A DNA stretch of 64,000 bases from Acidimicrobiia bacterium (GCA_022819825.1 JAJEGM010000038.1:62001-126000); one strand, 5' to 3'; shown: positions 17,439 to 26,498, counted from the first letter of the stretch. The notes: generated from the letters alone by a model not told the origin. Numbers and translations are program-made.

Positions 17439-17479
17439 CTCGCCTCCTTCGACCTGCTCCGGCACATCCGGCGTCGCGC

Positions 17480-17485
17480 TACGGT
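17480..17485 (+). promoter_or_regulatory. Leaderless -10 box TACGGT for the acyl-CoA ligase gene
   Basis: TACGGT ends 7 nt before the ATG at 17493 and no ribosome binding site is present. It lies inside the 54-bp divergent spacer, so the two promoters must overlap or interleave. Confidence 0.5.
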
Positions 17486-17492
17486 TGCCCCC

Positions 17493-19061
17493 ATGAAAGA
17501 GCTGATCTATCACCGGCTGTTCTACCCGGCACTGGAGCGGTACGCCAACAGAGAGGCGATCGTCGACGGCGCCTACCGGGCCAGCTTCGCCACCCACGGC
17601 GAGCGGGTCACCCGGCTGGCCAACGCCATGGGCAGCGAGCTCGGTGTGAAGAAGGGCGACCGGGTGGCCATCATGGCCCTCAACAGCGCCTCTTACCTGG
17701 AGCTGTACCACGCCTGCTATCTGGGCGCCGGGGTGGTGAACCCGCTGAATCTGCGCTTGGCCGGCCCCGAGCTGGACTACATCGTGCGGGACTCGGGCAC
17801 CGAGGTGGCCTTTGTCGACGGCTTCTTCGCCGAGGCATTCGTCAAGGCCATGGAGGCCGCGGGCGACAGCCCCATCCGCAAGGTTGTGCTCATCGGCCCC
17901 GGCGACGTGCCCCACGACGTGGCCTACGAGGATCTGGTGGCCGCCGGCGACGACACCGTTCCCCCCGAGCCTGAGGAAGAAGACCCGGTGGTGCTCATGT
18001 ACACCGGCGGCACCACCGGCCTGCCCAAGGGGGTGCTGCTCCAGCAGCGGGCCGAGATGCTCAACGTGTACCACGTGGCCATCGGGCTGGGGGGCACGAG
18101 AGACGACGACGTGTTCTTGAGCCAGACGCCGCTGTTCCACGCCGCGTCCATGGCCAGCTTGCTGGTGATTCCGGCCGCCGGCTCCAAGATGGTGACCATT
18201 CCCGCCTTCGATCCCGCCGGGGTGATGAACCTCATCGAGGCCGAGGGCATCACCCAGACGGTGATGGTGCCCACCATGATCGGTCTGTGCATCCAGCACC
18301 CCGAGTACCGGCCCGAGCGGCTGGCGTCGCTGCGGGAGCTGGTGTACGGCGCCTCGCCGATGCCCGAGGCCATCTCGAGCCATCTGCTGGAGCACCTGCC
18401 CGATGTGAACCTGCTCCAGGGCTACGGCATGACCGAATGCTCGTCGGTGCTCACGCTTCTCTCGGCTGAAGACCATGTGGCGGGCAGCCCCCGGCTGCGT
18501 TCGGTGGGCCGCTCGGTGCTCGGCGTGAACCTCTGCATCCAAGACGAAGACGGCAACGTGCTGCCCACCGGCGAGATCGGCGAGGTGTGCGCCCGGGGCG
18601 GCAACTACATGCAGGAGTACTGGAACAAGCCCGAGGCCACCGCCGAGGCGTTCCGGGACGGCTGGTACCACACCGGCGACGCCGGATACCTCGACGAGGA
18701 GGGCTACCTGTTCTTGGTGGACCGGGTGAAGGACATGATCGTGTCGGGCGGCGAGAACGTGTACTCCTCGGAGGTAGAGAGCGCCATCTCCACCCATCCC
18801 GGTGTGGCCCAGGTGGCGGTGATCGGCATTCCCGATTCCACCTGGGGCGAGGCCGTACACGCCGTGGTGGTGCCCACTCCGGGCCACGAGCTGACCGAGG
18901 AAGAGGTGTGCGAGCACGCCCGCCAGACCATCGCCGGGTACAAGGTGCCCAAGTCGGTGGAGTTCCGGGCGGAGCCGCTGCCCCTGTCGGGGGCCATGAA
19001 GGTGCTCAAGCGGGAGCTGCGGGCGCCGTACTGGGAAGGCCAGGACAAGGGCATCGGGTAG
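17493..19061 (+). CDS. Acyl-CoA synthetase / AMP-dependent ligase
   Basis: A 522-residue ANL-superfamily ligase. VLMYTGGTTGLPKGV is the AMP/phosphate loop (about residue 170), LLQGYGMTECSS is the A5 adenine-binding motif, GWYHTGDAGYLD the A7 Asp motif, and the final lysine region is GAMKVLKRELR. By family it activates a carboxylic acid with ATP and loads it onto CoA; the acid is unknown. The start is fixed by the promoter geometry and because upstream sequence belongs to the divergent SnoaL-like gene. Close paralogues occur with fatty-acid and steroid catabolism genes in actinobacteria. Confidence 0.9.
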   Translation: MKELIYHRLFYPALERYANREAIVDGAYRASFATHGERVTRLANAMGSELGVKKGDRVAIMALNSASYLELYHACYLGAGVVNPLNLRLAGPELDYIVRDSGTEVAFVDGFFAEAFVKAMEAAGDSPIRKVVLIGPGDVPHDVAYEDLVAAGDDTVPPEPEEEDPVVLMYTGGTTGLPKGVLLQQRAEMLNVYHVAIGLGGTRDDDVFLSQTPLFHAASMASLLVIPAAGSKMVTIPAFDPAGVMNLIEAEGITQTVMVPTMIGLCIQHPEYRPERLASLRELVYGASPMPEAISSHLLEHLPDVNLLQGYGMTECSSVLTLLSAEDHVAGSPRLRSVGRSVLGVNLCIQDEDGNVLPTGEIGEVCARGGNYMQEYWNKPEATAEAFRDGWYHTGDAGYLDEEGYLFLVDRVKDMIVSGGENVYSSEVESAISTHPGVAQVAVIGIPDSTWGEAVHAVVVPTPGHELTEEEVCEHARQTIAGYKVPKSVEFRAEPLPLSGAMKVLKRELRAPYWEGQDKGIG

Positions 19062-19110
19062 CCCCCAAATCAGTGGCCGGGGCCGCCACCAATCCGAGGG
19101 TGGCGCTGGG

Positions 19111-19116
19111 TAGGCT
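19111..19116 (+). promoter_or_regulatory. Leaderless -10 box TAGGCT for the AIM24 gene
   Basis: TAGGCT ends 7 nt before the ATG at 19124. The gene lacks a ribosome binding site, so a leaderless transcript independent of the upstream ligase gene is likely. Confidence 0.5.
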
Positions 19117-19123
19117 GCCCGTC

Positions 19124-19807
19124 ATGCAGGTAGATATTCGTCATGCCCCAAGTTTCGCCGTCGCCCGGTGCACCCTCGGCGGGGGCGAGCAGGTCAAAGT
19201 CGAGGCCGGCGCCATGTCGGCCCATTCCTCGGGGATGTCGCTCGAGGCCAAGATGGAGGGCGGCGTGCTCAAGGGGCTCAAGCGCAGCGTGCTGGGCGGC
19301 GAGTCGCTGTTCGTTTCCACCTATACCGCTCCGGCAGAGGGAGGCTGGGTGGATGTGGCCGCCAAGCTGCCCGGCGACCTCCGGGTGATCGAGCTGGACG
19401 GCTCACAGGCTTGGATCATCGAGCGGGGCAACTGGCTGGCTTCTGACGCCTCGGTGGTGATGGACACCAAGTGGGGCGGCTTCAAGTCGCTGGTCGGCGG
19501 CGAGGGCGGTTTCATGGCCCACGCCGAGGGCACCGGCAACGTGGTGGTGGCCTCCTACGGGGCCATCGACGTGATCTCGCTGGCCCCGGGCGAGACGGTG
19601 GTGGTGGACACCAGCCACATGCTGGCCTTCCCCGACACCGTGAGCTACGAGCTGCGCCGAGCAGTGGAAGGCCGCTCGATCCAGTCGATGAAGTCGGGCG
19701 AGGGCTTCGTGTTCCACTTCACCGGTCCCGGCGACATCTTGACCCAGACCCGCAACCAGGCTCAGCTCATCGCCTGGATCAACACCGAGATCGGCTCTCG
19801 GGAGTAG
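19124..19807 (+). CDS. AIM24 family protein
   Basis: A 227-residue all-beta protein of the AIM24 (former TIGR00266) family. It has VEAGAMSAHSSGMSLEAKM, the short Gly-rich GGVLKGLKRSVLGGESLF signature, and late TRNQAQLIAWI. Bacterial members have no settled function; mitochondrial AIM24 affects inner-membrane organisation, which may not transfer. No signal peptide or membrane helix is seen. It lies 62 bp after the acyl-CoA ligase and is convergent with ferrochelatase (17 bp between stops). Confidence 0.9.
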   Translation: MQVDIRHAPSFAVARCTLGGGEQVKVEAGAMSAHSSGMSLEAKMEGGVLKGLKRSVLGGESLFVSTYTAPAEGGWVDVAAKLPGDLRVIELDGSQAWIIERGNWLASDASVVMDTKWGGFKSLVGGEGGFMAHAEGTGNVVVASYGAIDVISLAPGETVVVDTSHMLAFPDTVSYELRRAVEGRSIQSMKSGEGFVFHFTGPGDILTQTRNQAQLIAWINTEIGSRE

Positions 19808-19824
19808 TCCCGCAAAGCCCTCTG

Positions 19825-20823
19825 CTACCGCAGGCAGCAGTCGGCGGGGCAGGGAGCCGGCGGGGGAGCGAGCACCAGATCGGCGATCATCTCCACAAAC
19901 GCGGGGTGGGTGCCGACAGTGGGAACCCGGGTAAAGCGCAGTCCCACCGCGTCGGCCCGCTGACGAGCCTCAATGTCGAGGTCGTAGATCACCTCCATGT
20001 GATCGGCCACAAAGCCGATCGGCGCCACGATCACCGCGGCGGCCCCTTCGGAGGCCAGCCGTTCGAGCTCGTCGCCAATGTCGGGCTCCAGCCACGGCAC
20101 CTGGGGCGGGCCGCTGCGGCTCTGGTAGGCCAGGCGCCACTCGCTGGCTCCGGCGCGGGTTGCCACTCGGCGGCATGCCTCGTTGAGCTGGGCGACGTAG
20201 GGGGCGGTGGCGGCCATGGACTCGGGAATGCTGTGGGCGGTGAACACCACAGGTGCGGTCGGCTCGCCTTGGCGGGCCGCGGCCAGGCAGTCGGCCTTGG
20301 CCGACAGAAAACCCTCCTGGTCCCAAAATGGGGGCAGCTTGTGAATCACCGGTGCGTCGGGGCCGACCGCGGCTCGGGCTCCCTCGATGTCCTCGCTGTA
20401 CTGGCGGCACCCGGAGTAGGAACCGAAGGCCGAGGTGACGAATCCCATCGCGCGGCTGATCCCGTCGTCGCGCATCTGGGCCACGGTGTCGGCCAGCATG
20501 GGCGACCAGTTCCGGTTGCCCCAGTACACGGGAAGCGCTGCCCCCCGTCGGGCCAGCTCATCGGACAGGGCGGCGATCAGGTCGCGGTTGTGCTGGTTGA
20601 TGGGGCTGACCCCCCCGAACAGGTGGTAGTGCTCGGCCACTGCGGCCAAGCGCTTGTCGCTGATACCCCGCCCCCGGGTCACGTTGCGCAGAAACGGCAT
20701 CACGTCGTCGGATCCCTCCGGCCCGCCGAACGACACCACCAAGACCGCGTCGATCTCTCGGGCCCCACCGGGTGGGCCGGCGTCGCTTGAGGGGCCAGGG
20801 TCGTTTGAATGGATCGTGGGCAT
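19825..20823 (-). CDS. hemH: Ferrochelatase (probably coproporphyrin type)
   Basis: A 332-residue ferrochelatase. VVSFGGPEG opens the fold, FTAHSIPESM holds catalytic His197, and GFVADHMEVIYDLD holds the second metal-site glutamate. Cys139 in SYSGCRQY and the C-terminal C325, C329 and C330 (CPADCC) match the [2Fe-2S] ligands of actinobacterial enzymes. Such enzymes insert iron into coproporphyrin III in the coproporphyrin-dependent haem route; that assignment rests on taxonomy. The ATG at 20823 lacks a ribosome binding site, and CAATCT lies 7 nt upstream as a weak leaderless -10. No other haem gene is adjacent. Confidence 0.94.
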   Translation of the reverse strand: MPTIHSNDPGPSSDAGPPGGAREIDAVLVVSFGGPEGSDDVMPFLRNVTRGRGISDKRLAAVAEHYHLFGGVSPINQHNRDLIAALSDELARRGAALPVYWGNRNWSPMLADTVAQMRDDGISRAMGFVTSAFGSYSGCRQYSEDIEGARAAVGPDAPVIHKLPPFWDQEGFLSAKADCLAAARQGEPTAPVVFTAHSIPESMAATAPYVAQLNEACRRVATRAGASEWRLAYQSRSGPPQVPWLEPDIGDELERLASEGAAAVIVAPIGFVADHMEVIYDLDIEARQRADAVGLRFTRVPTVGTHPAFVEMIADLVLAPPPAPCPADCCLR

Positions 20824-20905
20824 AGTCGGTAGATTGAAGGCAGCCGAAAGGGCTTTTGCCGCCCCGCAGGGCAGTGCGGTAAACCCGTTTCGAGGGTAGC
20901 CGAAC

Positions 20906-21820
20906 TTGGGAGAGGGTTTGCGGGCTAGAGAACGCAGTCGTTTAGCGGTGCTTCTTGTTGCACTGGCTGCCACCATGGCGGCCACTGGCGGCGTGGCATT
21001 CGGCCAAAGCGACAGCGGCGGCGAACGACCCCAGCCGGTGACGGTTCAGGCGGCCATGCCCCCATGGCGCGATCTGGAGCGAGCCCAGCAAGACCTGGAG
21101 GCGGCCATCAGCGCACGCGATACCTTGCAGGCCGCCCTAAACCGTACGATTGACGAACTGCATCTCGAACTGGGCCGACTGGAGAAACTCGACGACGTGG
21201 ACACCGGCCGGGAACTGCTCGCCGAAGAGGCGGAGAAGCTGGTGGTACAGGAGTACATGGCGGGGGGCGACGTAGAGGACTTGGTGTTCATCCTGGGCGT
21301 TTCCGAGGCCACCGATGCACTGTGGCGGATCGCCCTGCTGTCGGAAGTGTCCGAAATGGTGGACGAGGCCATCGACGCAAAGGAGAACGTGCCGGGAGAG
21401 CGGGAGCGAACCGAGGCCCGCGCCCGGCGCCTCGACGGCGCCATCCCGTATCTCAACAGCCGCATCACCGAAGCGTCGCGGTCGATACAAGAGGCCGAAT
21501 GGGTGGTGTACATCGCGGGGATCAACGACATGGCCGAGCGCGAGCGGGTCGAAAACGGGTTCATCGAGCCCACCGAACAGCACTGGTACAACCTCCGCTT
21601 CTGCGAGTCCACCGACAACTACCGGGCCGAAAGCGCCAACGGCCTGTTCTACGGGGCCTATCAGTTCGAGCCCCGGACGTGGCGAACGGTGGGCGGCGTG
21701 GGGAATCCGGCCCACGCGCCCCCCGAGGAGCAGGATGCCCGAGCCCGTCTGCTCTACGCCCGCAGGGGCGACCAGCCGTGGCCTCGGGACTTCTGCGGTC
21801 GGTGGCTCCCCCGCAACTAG
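20906..21820 (+). CDS. Secreted coiled-coil protein with C-terminal Rpf/transglycosylase-like domain
   Basis: A 304-residue exported protein. Residues about 11-33 form a signal peptide (LAVLLVALAATMAATGGVAFG). Residues about 54-215 are helical coiled coil of the PcsB/RipA N-terminal kind. Residues about 226-302 resemble the resuscitation-promoting-factor lysozyme-like fold: RFCESTDNYR with Glu234 at the catalytic position, NGLFYGAYQFEPRTW, a GG turn, and a closing WP..FCG cysteine. By family it cleaves peptidoglycan. The TTG start at 20906 is uncertain; TTG 20918 is an alternative. It precedes two polytopic membrane protein genes, probably in one operon. Confidence 0.82.
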   Translation: MGEGLRARERSRLAVLLVALAATMAATGGVAFGQSDSGGERPQPVTVQAAMPPWRDLERAQQDLEAAISARDTLQAALNRTIDELHLELGRLEKLDDVDTGRELLAEEAEKLVVQEYMAGGDVEDLVFILGVSEATDALWRIALLSEVSEMVDEAIDAKENVPGERERTEARARRLDGAIPYLNSRITEASRSIQEAEWVVYIAGINDMAERERVENGFIEPTEQHWYNLRFCESTDNYRAESANGLFYGAYQFEPRTWRTVGGVGNPAHAPPEEQDARARLLYARRGDQPWPRDFCGRWLPRN

Positions 21821-21879
21821 GTTCGTTGGCCGATGAAGCTGTGTCCCCGCAACTAGGTTCGTTGGCCAATGAAGCTGTG
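21809..21879 (+). repeat. Tandem duplication of a stop-start gene junction
   Basis: A 35-bp segment at 21809-21843 recurs at 21845-21879 with a single G/A difference (21832 versus 21868). Each copy holds the last codons and TAG of the Rpf-like gene plus an ATGAAGCTGTG start. Copy 1 therefore encodes a seven-residue mini-ORF, MKLCPRN, ending at the second TAG; copy 2 provides the true start at 21869. Confidence 0.95.
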
Positions 21880-23791
21880 GGTGGCGCTGCTGCTGGCCGA
21901 CTGCGTGCTCGTGGGCGTCGGTCTCACCTATCTGACGGCGCTGAAGCTCCGCGTCGAGGAGCGGGTGGCCTACGGCGCGGTTATCGGGTTCATGGCGGTC
22001 ACTATGGTGGGCTACGCCGCGGGCTGGGCGGCCGGTGGCCTGAGCGGCGGGGTGGTGGCCGGTGCAGCGCTGGTGGCCACGGCCATCTCGGTGGCCGGCT
22101 GGTGGACGGGCGTCAAACAGATCGGCATCGAGTGCCGGGACTTCCGCCGACGCCTGATGCGGCCCATCTCCCGCCCCGAGAATCCGGCCCCGCTGTTGAT
22201 TCTGAGCGCCCCGGCCTGGGCGCTCACCGTGTGGATCTTGAGTCGGGCCTATGTGCCCGACGGCTCGGGAGGCGTGCTGGCCGGCCACCTCTCCTCGTGG
22301 ACCGACTGGCAGGCCCACCTCACCTACGCCTCGTCGTTCGCCCACGCCGAGAACTTCCCCCCCGAGCTGCCCACTGCAATCGGGGTGGAGCGGCTGCCCT
22401 ACCACTTCGGCATCGACTTCTTCGCCGCCATGCTCGACCGGGCCGGGTTGAGCGCCTTCGGCGGCCTGGAGGTTTCGTCGGGATATCTGGCCTTCGCCTT
22501 CGTGCCGGTGCTGTATCTGGCGGGGGTGAGGCTGTTCGCCAGCCGGGCAGTGGGAGTGCTCGCCGTGCTGGTGTTCACCCTGTTCGGGGGACTGGGATGG
22601 CTCCGGTTCTTCGGCGATGTGGCCGACCACGGCTGGGGCGCAGTCTGGAACCTGCCCACCGACTACACCCGCCACCACGCGGGCAACATCCTGATGGAGA
22701 ACGCGGTCACCGGGAACCTCTTCCCCCAGCGCCCGACCCTGGCCGGGTTCTCCCTGCTGCTGATCGCCGTGGTGCTCATGCGAGAGGCCCACAAGACGGG
22801 CTCGCGTCGGCTGTTCGCCCTTGCCGGTGTGATGGTGGGCCTGATGCCCATATTCCACGTGTACTCCTTTGGGGTGGCGCTGGGGCTGGGCTTGATCTGG
22901 GCGGTGCTGGACCGCCGGTGGCAATGGCTGCTGTTCGCCATTCCGGCGGTGGCGTTCTCAGTGCCCGCGGCGTTGTGGATCGAGCCGCTGAACACCGAGA
23001 TCGTGTGGGAGACATGGGTGGACGGCCCCTGGATGCAGCCCCCCGGCTATTCGGCCGACCAAGACAATCTGTTCATCTTCTGGTGGCGCAACACCGGAGT
23101 GTTCTTGGTGTTGATGCTGGCGGCCCAGCTTTGGAAGAACACGCTGCCCAAGGTGCTGCTGTGGGGGTCGATTCCGGTGTGGCTGTGGCTCATCGTGCCC
23201 AACTTCGTGCGGGTGGCGCCGTCGCATCCGTGGAACAACACCCACTGGTTCGTTCCGGTGATCCTGCTGGGGTCGCTGCTGGTGGCCGCGGTGCTGGTGA
23301 GGCTGGCCTCAATCGGCTGGCTCGGGGTGGCCGCGGCCGTGGTGCTGTTCTTCACCCTCACGTTTGCCGGCGCGCTGGACATCTGGAAGGCGGTGGACCC
23401 CGAGGTGAACGTGTGGCCCCACCCGATTGCCTCGGGCGACGGGGTGGCCGCGGGGGAATGGGCCCGGGACGAGACGCCGCCCGACAGCGTGTTTCTGATC
23501 GGATTCGAGCACACCCACCCGGTGCCCGCGCTCAGCGGGCGCCAGACGGTGGTGGGGTACGCCGGGTGGATCAACGACCTAGGGGTCACCGACTGGCACA
23601 CCCGCCATCAGCAGGCCCGTACCATGTTGGGCGGTCTTGAGGGAACTGAGGAGCTGTTGAACACCTACGAAGTGGACTATGTGGTGGTGGGGCCCATTGA
23701 GCGCCGGGCCGGGGTCAGCGAGGTGTTCTGGGCGGCTCGGGGCGAGCTGGCGTTCTCCCAGGGCGAGTATGCGATCTACGAGGTCCGCTGA
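21869..23791 (+). CDS. Polytopic membrane protein, GT-C/DUF2298-like
   Basis: A 640-residue integral membrane protein with roughly a dozen hydrophobic segments. A large extracytoplasmic loop lies at about 115-190 (WTDWQAHLTYAS, LPYHFGIDF), and the C-terminal ~150 residues are soluble (VVGYAGWINDLGV, VDYVVVGPIERR). The layout and the acidic/His loop residues recall GT-C glycosyltransferases and DUF2298-type proteins, which use polyprenyl-phosphate sugars outside the membrane; this is inference. It starts at the ATG in the second copy of the junction duplication and ends 3 bp before the Agl23-like gene. Confidence 0.72.
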   Translation: MKLWVALLLADCVLVGVGLTYLTALKLRVEERVAYGAVIGFMAVTMVGYAAGWAAGGLSGGVVAGAALVATAISVAGWWTGVKQIGIECRDFRRRLMRPISRPENPAPLLILSAPAWALTVWILSRAYVPDGSGGVLAGHLSSWTDWQAHLTYASSFAHAENFPPELPTAIGVERLPYHFGIDFFAAMLDRAGLSAFGGLEVSSGYLAFAFVPVLYLAGVRLFASRAVGVLAVLVFTLFGGLGWLRFFGDVADHGWGAVWNLPTDYTRHHAGNILMENAVTGNLFPQRPTLAGFSLLLIAVVLMREAHKTGSRRLFALAGVMVGLMPIFHVYSFGVALGLGLIWAVLDRRWQWLLFAIPAVAFSVPAALWIEPLNTEIVWETWVDGPWMQPPGYSADQDNLFIFWWRNTGVFLVLMLAAQLWKNTLPKVLLWGSIPVWLWLIVPNFVRVAPSHPWNNTHWFVPVILLGSLLVAAVLVRLASIGWLGVAAAVVLFFTLTFAGALDIWKAVDPEVNVWPHPIASGDGVAAGEWARDETPPDSVFLIGFEHTHPVPALSGRQTVVGYAGWINDLGVTDWHTRHQQARTMLGGLEGTEELLNTYEVDYVVVGPIERRAGVSEVFWAARGELAFSQGEYAIYEVR

Positions 23792-23794
23792 GCG

Positions 23795-25687
23795 GTGCGA
23801 GCCATAGTCCGCGAGCGTGCAGTGGCGCTGGAGAGCTGGCGCCCGATGGAGTTCTGGCGCCGCCGCCCGGAGACGGCGCTGGCCCTTGTTGTCGGCTCCA
23901 TGGCGGTGGCCGGGCTGGTGCTGCGGCTGGTTGAGCTGGCCGAGCGGCCCCTCCACCACGACGAGAGCATCGACGCCTGGTACTCGTGGAAGTTCCTCAA
24001 CAACAGCTACGAGGGGTACGACCCGGTGTACCACGGGCCGCTGCGGTTCTATCTGACCGCCGGGCTCTTCTGGGTGTTCTGGGAGTCGCCCACCACCGCC
24101 CGCATGGTGGCGGTTCTGGCCGGGGTGGGGATGATCGTTTTGCCGTGGTTCTTGCGCCGGTCGCTCGGCCCGGTGGTGACCCTGGTCGCCTGTGCGGTGC
24201 TGGCCTTCAGCCCCATCGCCCTGTACATGACCCGGCTGGGCCGGGAAGACTCCCTCACCGCGTTCATCACCCTGGCGATGATGGTGGTGATCGTGCGGTT
24301 CTTGGACCGGCCCCGGCTGCTGCTGCCCTCGCTGTTCGGGTTCTTGCTGGCCGCGGGCTTCGCGGTCAAAGAGACCACCTTCATCGGGGTGTTCATCTTC
24401 GGCGGCTTCTTCTTGGCCCTGTTGGCCGAGCAGGCGACCCGGCAGGCCCGAGCCAGAAGCGCTGAGCCGCCCCCGAGCAACTTCGCCGGAGACCTCGAGG
24501 GGCAGCGCCGCGGACTCGCCGGGTGGTCGTGGATGCTGCCCGCCGGGCTGGTGCCCATGGGCATCGCCTTCGGGTTCAGCGGCTACTACGACGTGGAGGT
24601 GTTCCTCACCCTGGGCATCTACGGGGTGCTCATGGTGATGGTTCTGCTCATGTTGGCCAGCCCCCAGTCGATATGGGAGCTCCCGGTGGTGCGGGCCGTT
24701 AGGCGCGTGCCCGGATGGGGGTGGGTGCTGGCCGCCGCGGTGTTCCTGTTGTTCTTCGCCCTGTGGTTCACGGAGTTCTTCAGAGAGCCCGATGGGTTCG
24801 CCGAGGGCTTCACCGAGGGCATCACCTATTGGCGGGGCGAACAGGACACCAACCGCGGCAGCGAGCCCTGGCACTACTACCTGTACACCATTTCGCTCTA
24901 CGAGTATTTGGTGTGCATCCTGGCGGTGATCGGCACGGTCCACGTGTTCCGCAATCCCACCTTTGTGGGCAAGTTCATGGTGTGGACCGCGGTGGCCAGC
25001 TGGTTCTCATACTCCTGGGCCAGCGAGCGGTTTCCCTGGCTGGCGCTTCACATCGTGGTGCCCATGGCCGTTCTGGCCGGCTACGGCGTGGCGGTGCTGT
25101 GGCGGGCTCGGAGGAAGTTGTGGATGCTGCCGGTGTGGGCAGTGGTGGCCGGGCTGGTGGCCACCACGCTGTTCTTCGGGTGGAGAACCAACTATGTGAA
25201 CCAGCGCGACCCCCGGGAGCTGTTGACCCAGGTCCACACCACCCACGACTACGTGAACACCGTGCACCGCATCGAAGCGCTCAACGCGTACAGCCAGTCG
25301 ATTGGCGAGGGGCCGGTGACGGTGGCGGTGGACACCGCTATCTCAGTGCCCAACCTGTGGTACCTCCGCGATTACGAGGGGCTCCAATGGACCGACAGCG
25401 CATCGGCGCAGCACGCCTCAGCCGATTTCGTGCTCGCCCTGGCCGAGAGCAACATCGCCGCCTCAGCTCCCGATCTGGCCAACCACCACACCACCCGCAT
25501 GCCGCTGCGCGACTGGTGGGCGCCCCAGTTCGAGTCGTACCACGACGGCTGGTTCTCGGGCTGGGCCCAGTGGATGGTGGGTCGAGAAGTGTGGAACCCC
25601 GCCACGCTGGGCAGCACCGACTTCGACTTGTCGGTGAGTCCCCGAGCGCTCGATCTTGAAGCCCGGATGGCCTCGGCTGGGCGATAG
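23795..25687 (+). CDS. Agl23-like polytopic membrane protein (TIGR03663 type)
   Basis: A 630-residue polytopic protein. LAERPLHHDESIDAWYSW, HGPLRFYLTAGLFW and TRLGREDSL match the flippase-activity-associated Agl23 family, whose first-loop acidic pair resembles GT-C glycosyltransferases. The C-terminus is a soluble extracytoplasmic domain of about 150 residues. The GTG at 23795 follows the upstream stop by 3 bp; an ATG at 23849 is an alternative. With the preceding gene it looks like a membrane glycosylation or lipid-linked-sugar module. The acceptor is unknown. It is convergent with the next gene (4 bp between stops). Confidence 0.83.
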   Translation: MRAIVRERAVALESWRPMEFWRRRPETALALVVGSMAVAGLVLRLVELAERPLHHDESIDAWYSWKFLNNSYEGYDPVYHGPLRFYLTAGLFWVFWESPTTARMVAVLAGVGMIVLPWFLRRSLGPVVTLVACAVLAFSPIALYMTRLGREDSLTAFITLAMMVVIVRFLDRPRLLLPSLFGFLLAAGFAVKETTFIGVFIFGGFFLALLAEQATRQARARSAEPPPSNFAGDLEGQRRGLAGWSWMLPAGLVPMGIAFGFSGYYDVEVFLTLGIYGVLMVMVLLMLASPQSIWELPVVRAVRRVPGWGWVLAAAVFLLFFALWFTEFFREPDGFAEGFTEGITYWRGEQDTNRGSEPWHYYLYTISLYEYLVCILAVIGTVHVFRNPTFVGKFMVWTAVASWFSYSWASERFPWLALHIVVPMAVLAGYGVAVLWRARRKLWMLPVWAVVAGLVATTLFFGWRTNYVNQRDPRELLTQVHTTHDYVNTVHRIEALNAYSQSIGEGPVTVAVDTAISVPNLWYLRDYEGLQWTDSASAQHASADFVLALAESNIAASAPDLANHHTTRMPLRDWWAPQFESYHDGWFSGWAQWMVGREVWNPATLGSTDFDLSVSPRALDLEARMASAGR

Positions 25688-25691
25688 GCGG

Positions 25692-26489
25692 TTACGAGAC
25701 GTAGGCCAGGGCCAGCACCACTCGCTCGCCCAGATCGCGGTCGCCGGTCAAGGTCACCAGCCCGGCGGCTAGCGCGCCGGCGGGGTCGGTTCGGCCGCAG
25801 CACAGGGCGTTGTAGGTGTCCACATCGGTGTGCACGGTTGCGGTGGGATTGTCGGCGGGGGCCGATGGCTTGGCCCGGCCGTCGACCACCGCCACGCCCC
25901 GGGGGCCGTCGGCGTCGCCGTCGATGGCGAACACCACTGTGCTGCCCTCGGGGGCGCCGGCCTTCTTGCCCACCACATAGCCCATGTTGCGGGCGTGCCA
26001 GTCGAGGCAGTGCTGCACCACCGGGCCGCTCAGGTGGCCGGGGATGCCCAGCGCCCGGCGCATGTCCTGCTCGTGGGCCCAGCAGTCGAACACCCGGATG
26101 TGCATGAACGTGCGGTACGGGGCGTCGCCGATGGGGGTGAAGCCCACCTCATCCCACTTCTCGGCGGGCATGGTGCGCAGCATCTCCAGGCGGCGGGCGC
26201 AGATGCCGCTCATCTCGGCCAGCACCTCGGCGCCGGGGCGGGACCGGCGGGGGGCGATCTGGCCCTCGTTGAAGGCGGCGATGCCTTCGAGCCCGCCCTC
26301 AGTGGCGGGGGGTTCGGGAGCCTCTCCGGCCAGCATCCGCTCGAGGCCGATGATGTGGCTCACCTGATCGCGCACCGACCAGCCGGGGCACTCGGTGGGC
26401 GTGTCCCACTGCTCGTCGGTCAAGGTTGCGCCCAACTGGACGATGGAATCCCACACCTCTTCGAGCAGTTCGACAACTGGATCGCTCAT
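25692..26489 (-). CDS. Maleylpyruvate isomerase/DinB-fold, mycothiol-dependent-type protein
   Basis: A 265-residue protein of the TIGR03083/MDMPI group. CPGWSVRDQVSHIIGLERML carries the first His of the DinB-like metal site, and FDCWAHEQDMRRALG carries the HxxxD-type second part; a separate C-terminal domain follows residue ~180. Family members use mycothiol for isomerisation or transfer, or are uncharacterised; the presence of this group fits an actinobacterium. AAGGA lies 9 nt before the ATG. A perfect 15-bp tandem repeat sits just upstream in its leader. Confidence 0.85.
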   Translation of the reverse strand: MSDPVVELLEEVWDSIVQLGATLTDEQWDTPTECPGWSVRDQVSHIIGLERMLAGEAPEPPATEGGLEGIAAFNEGQIAPRRSRPGAEVLAEMSGICARRLEMLRTMPAEKWDEVGFTPIGDAPYRTFMHIRVFDCWAHEQDMRRALGIPGHLSGPVVQHCLDWHARNMGYVVGKKAGAPEGSTVVFAIDGDADGPRGVAVVDGRAKPSAPADNPTATVHTDVDTYNALCCGRTDPAGALAAGLVTLTGDRDLGERVVLALAYVS

Positions 26490-26498
26490 GCTTGCTGT

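Noticed and set aside
16950-18917. A long minus-strand open frame (about 650 codons) reaching across the acyl-CoA ligase
   Set aside because: Only the last 162 codons, from the ATG at 17438, have a ribosome binding site and a protein family. The rest is antisense to a clear ANL ligase and reads as low-complexity His/Gly/Val/Gln.
21833-21856. The seven-codon MKLCPRN ORF as a real peptide gene
   Set aside because: It is the by-product of the junction duplication and has no ribosome binding site of its own. I keep it only as a possible translational element.
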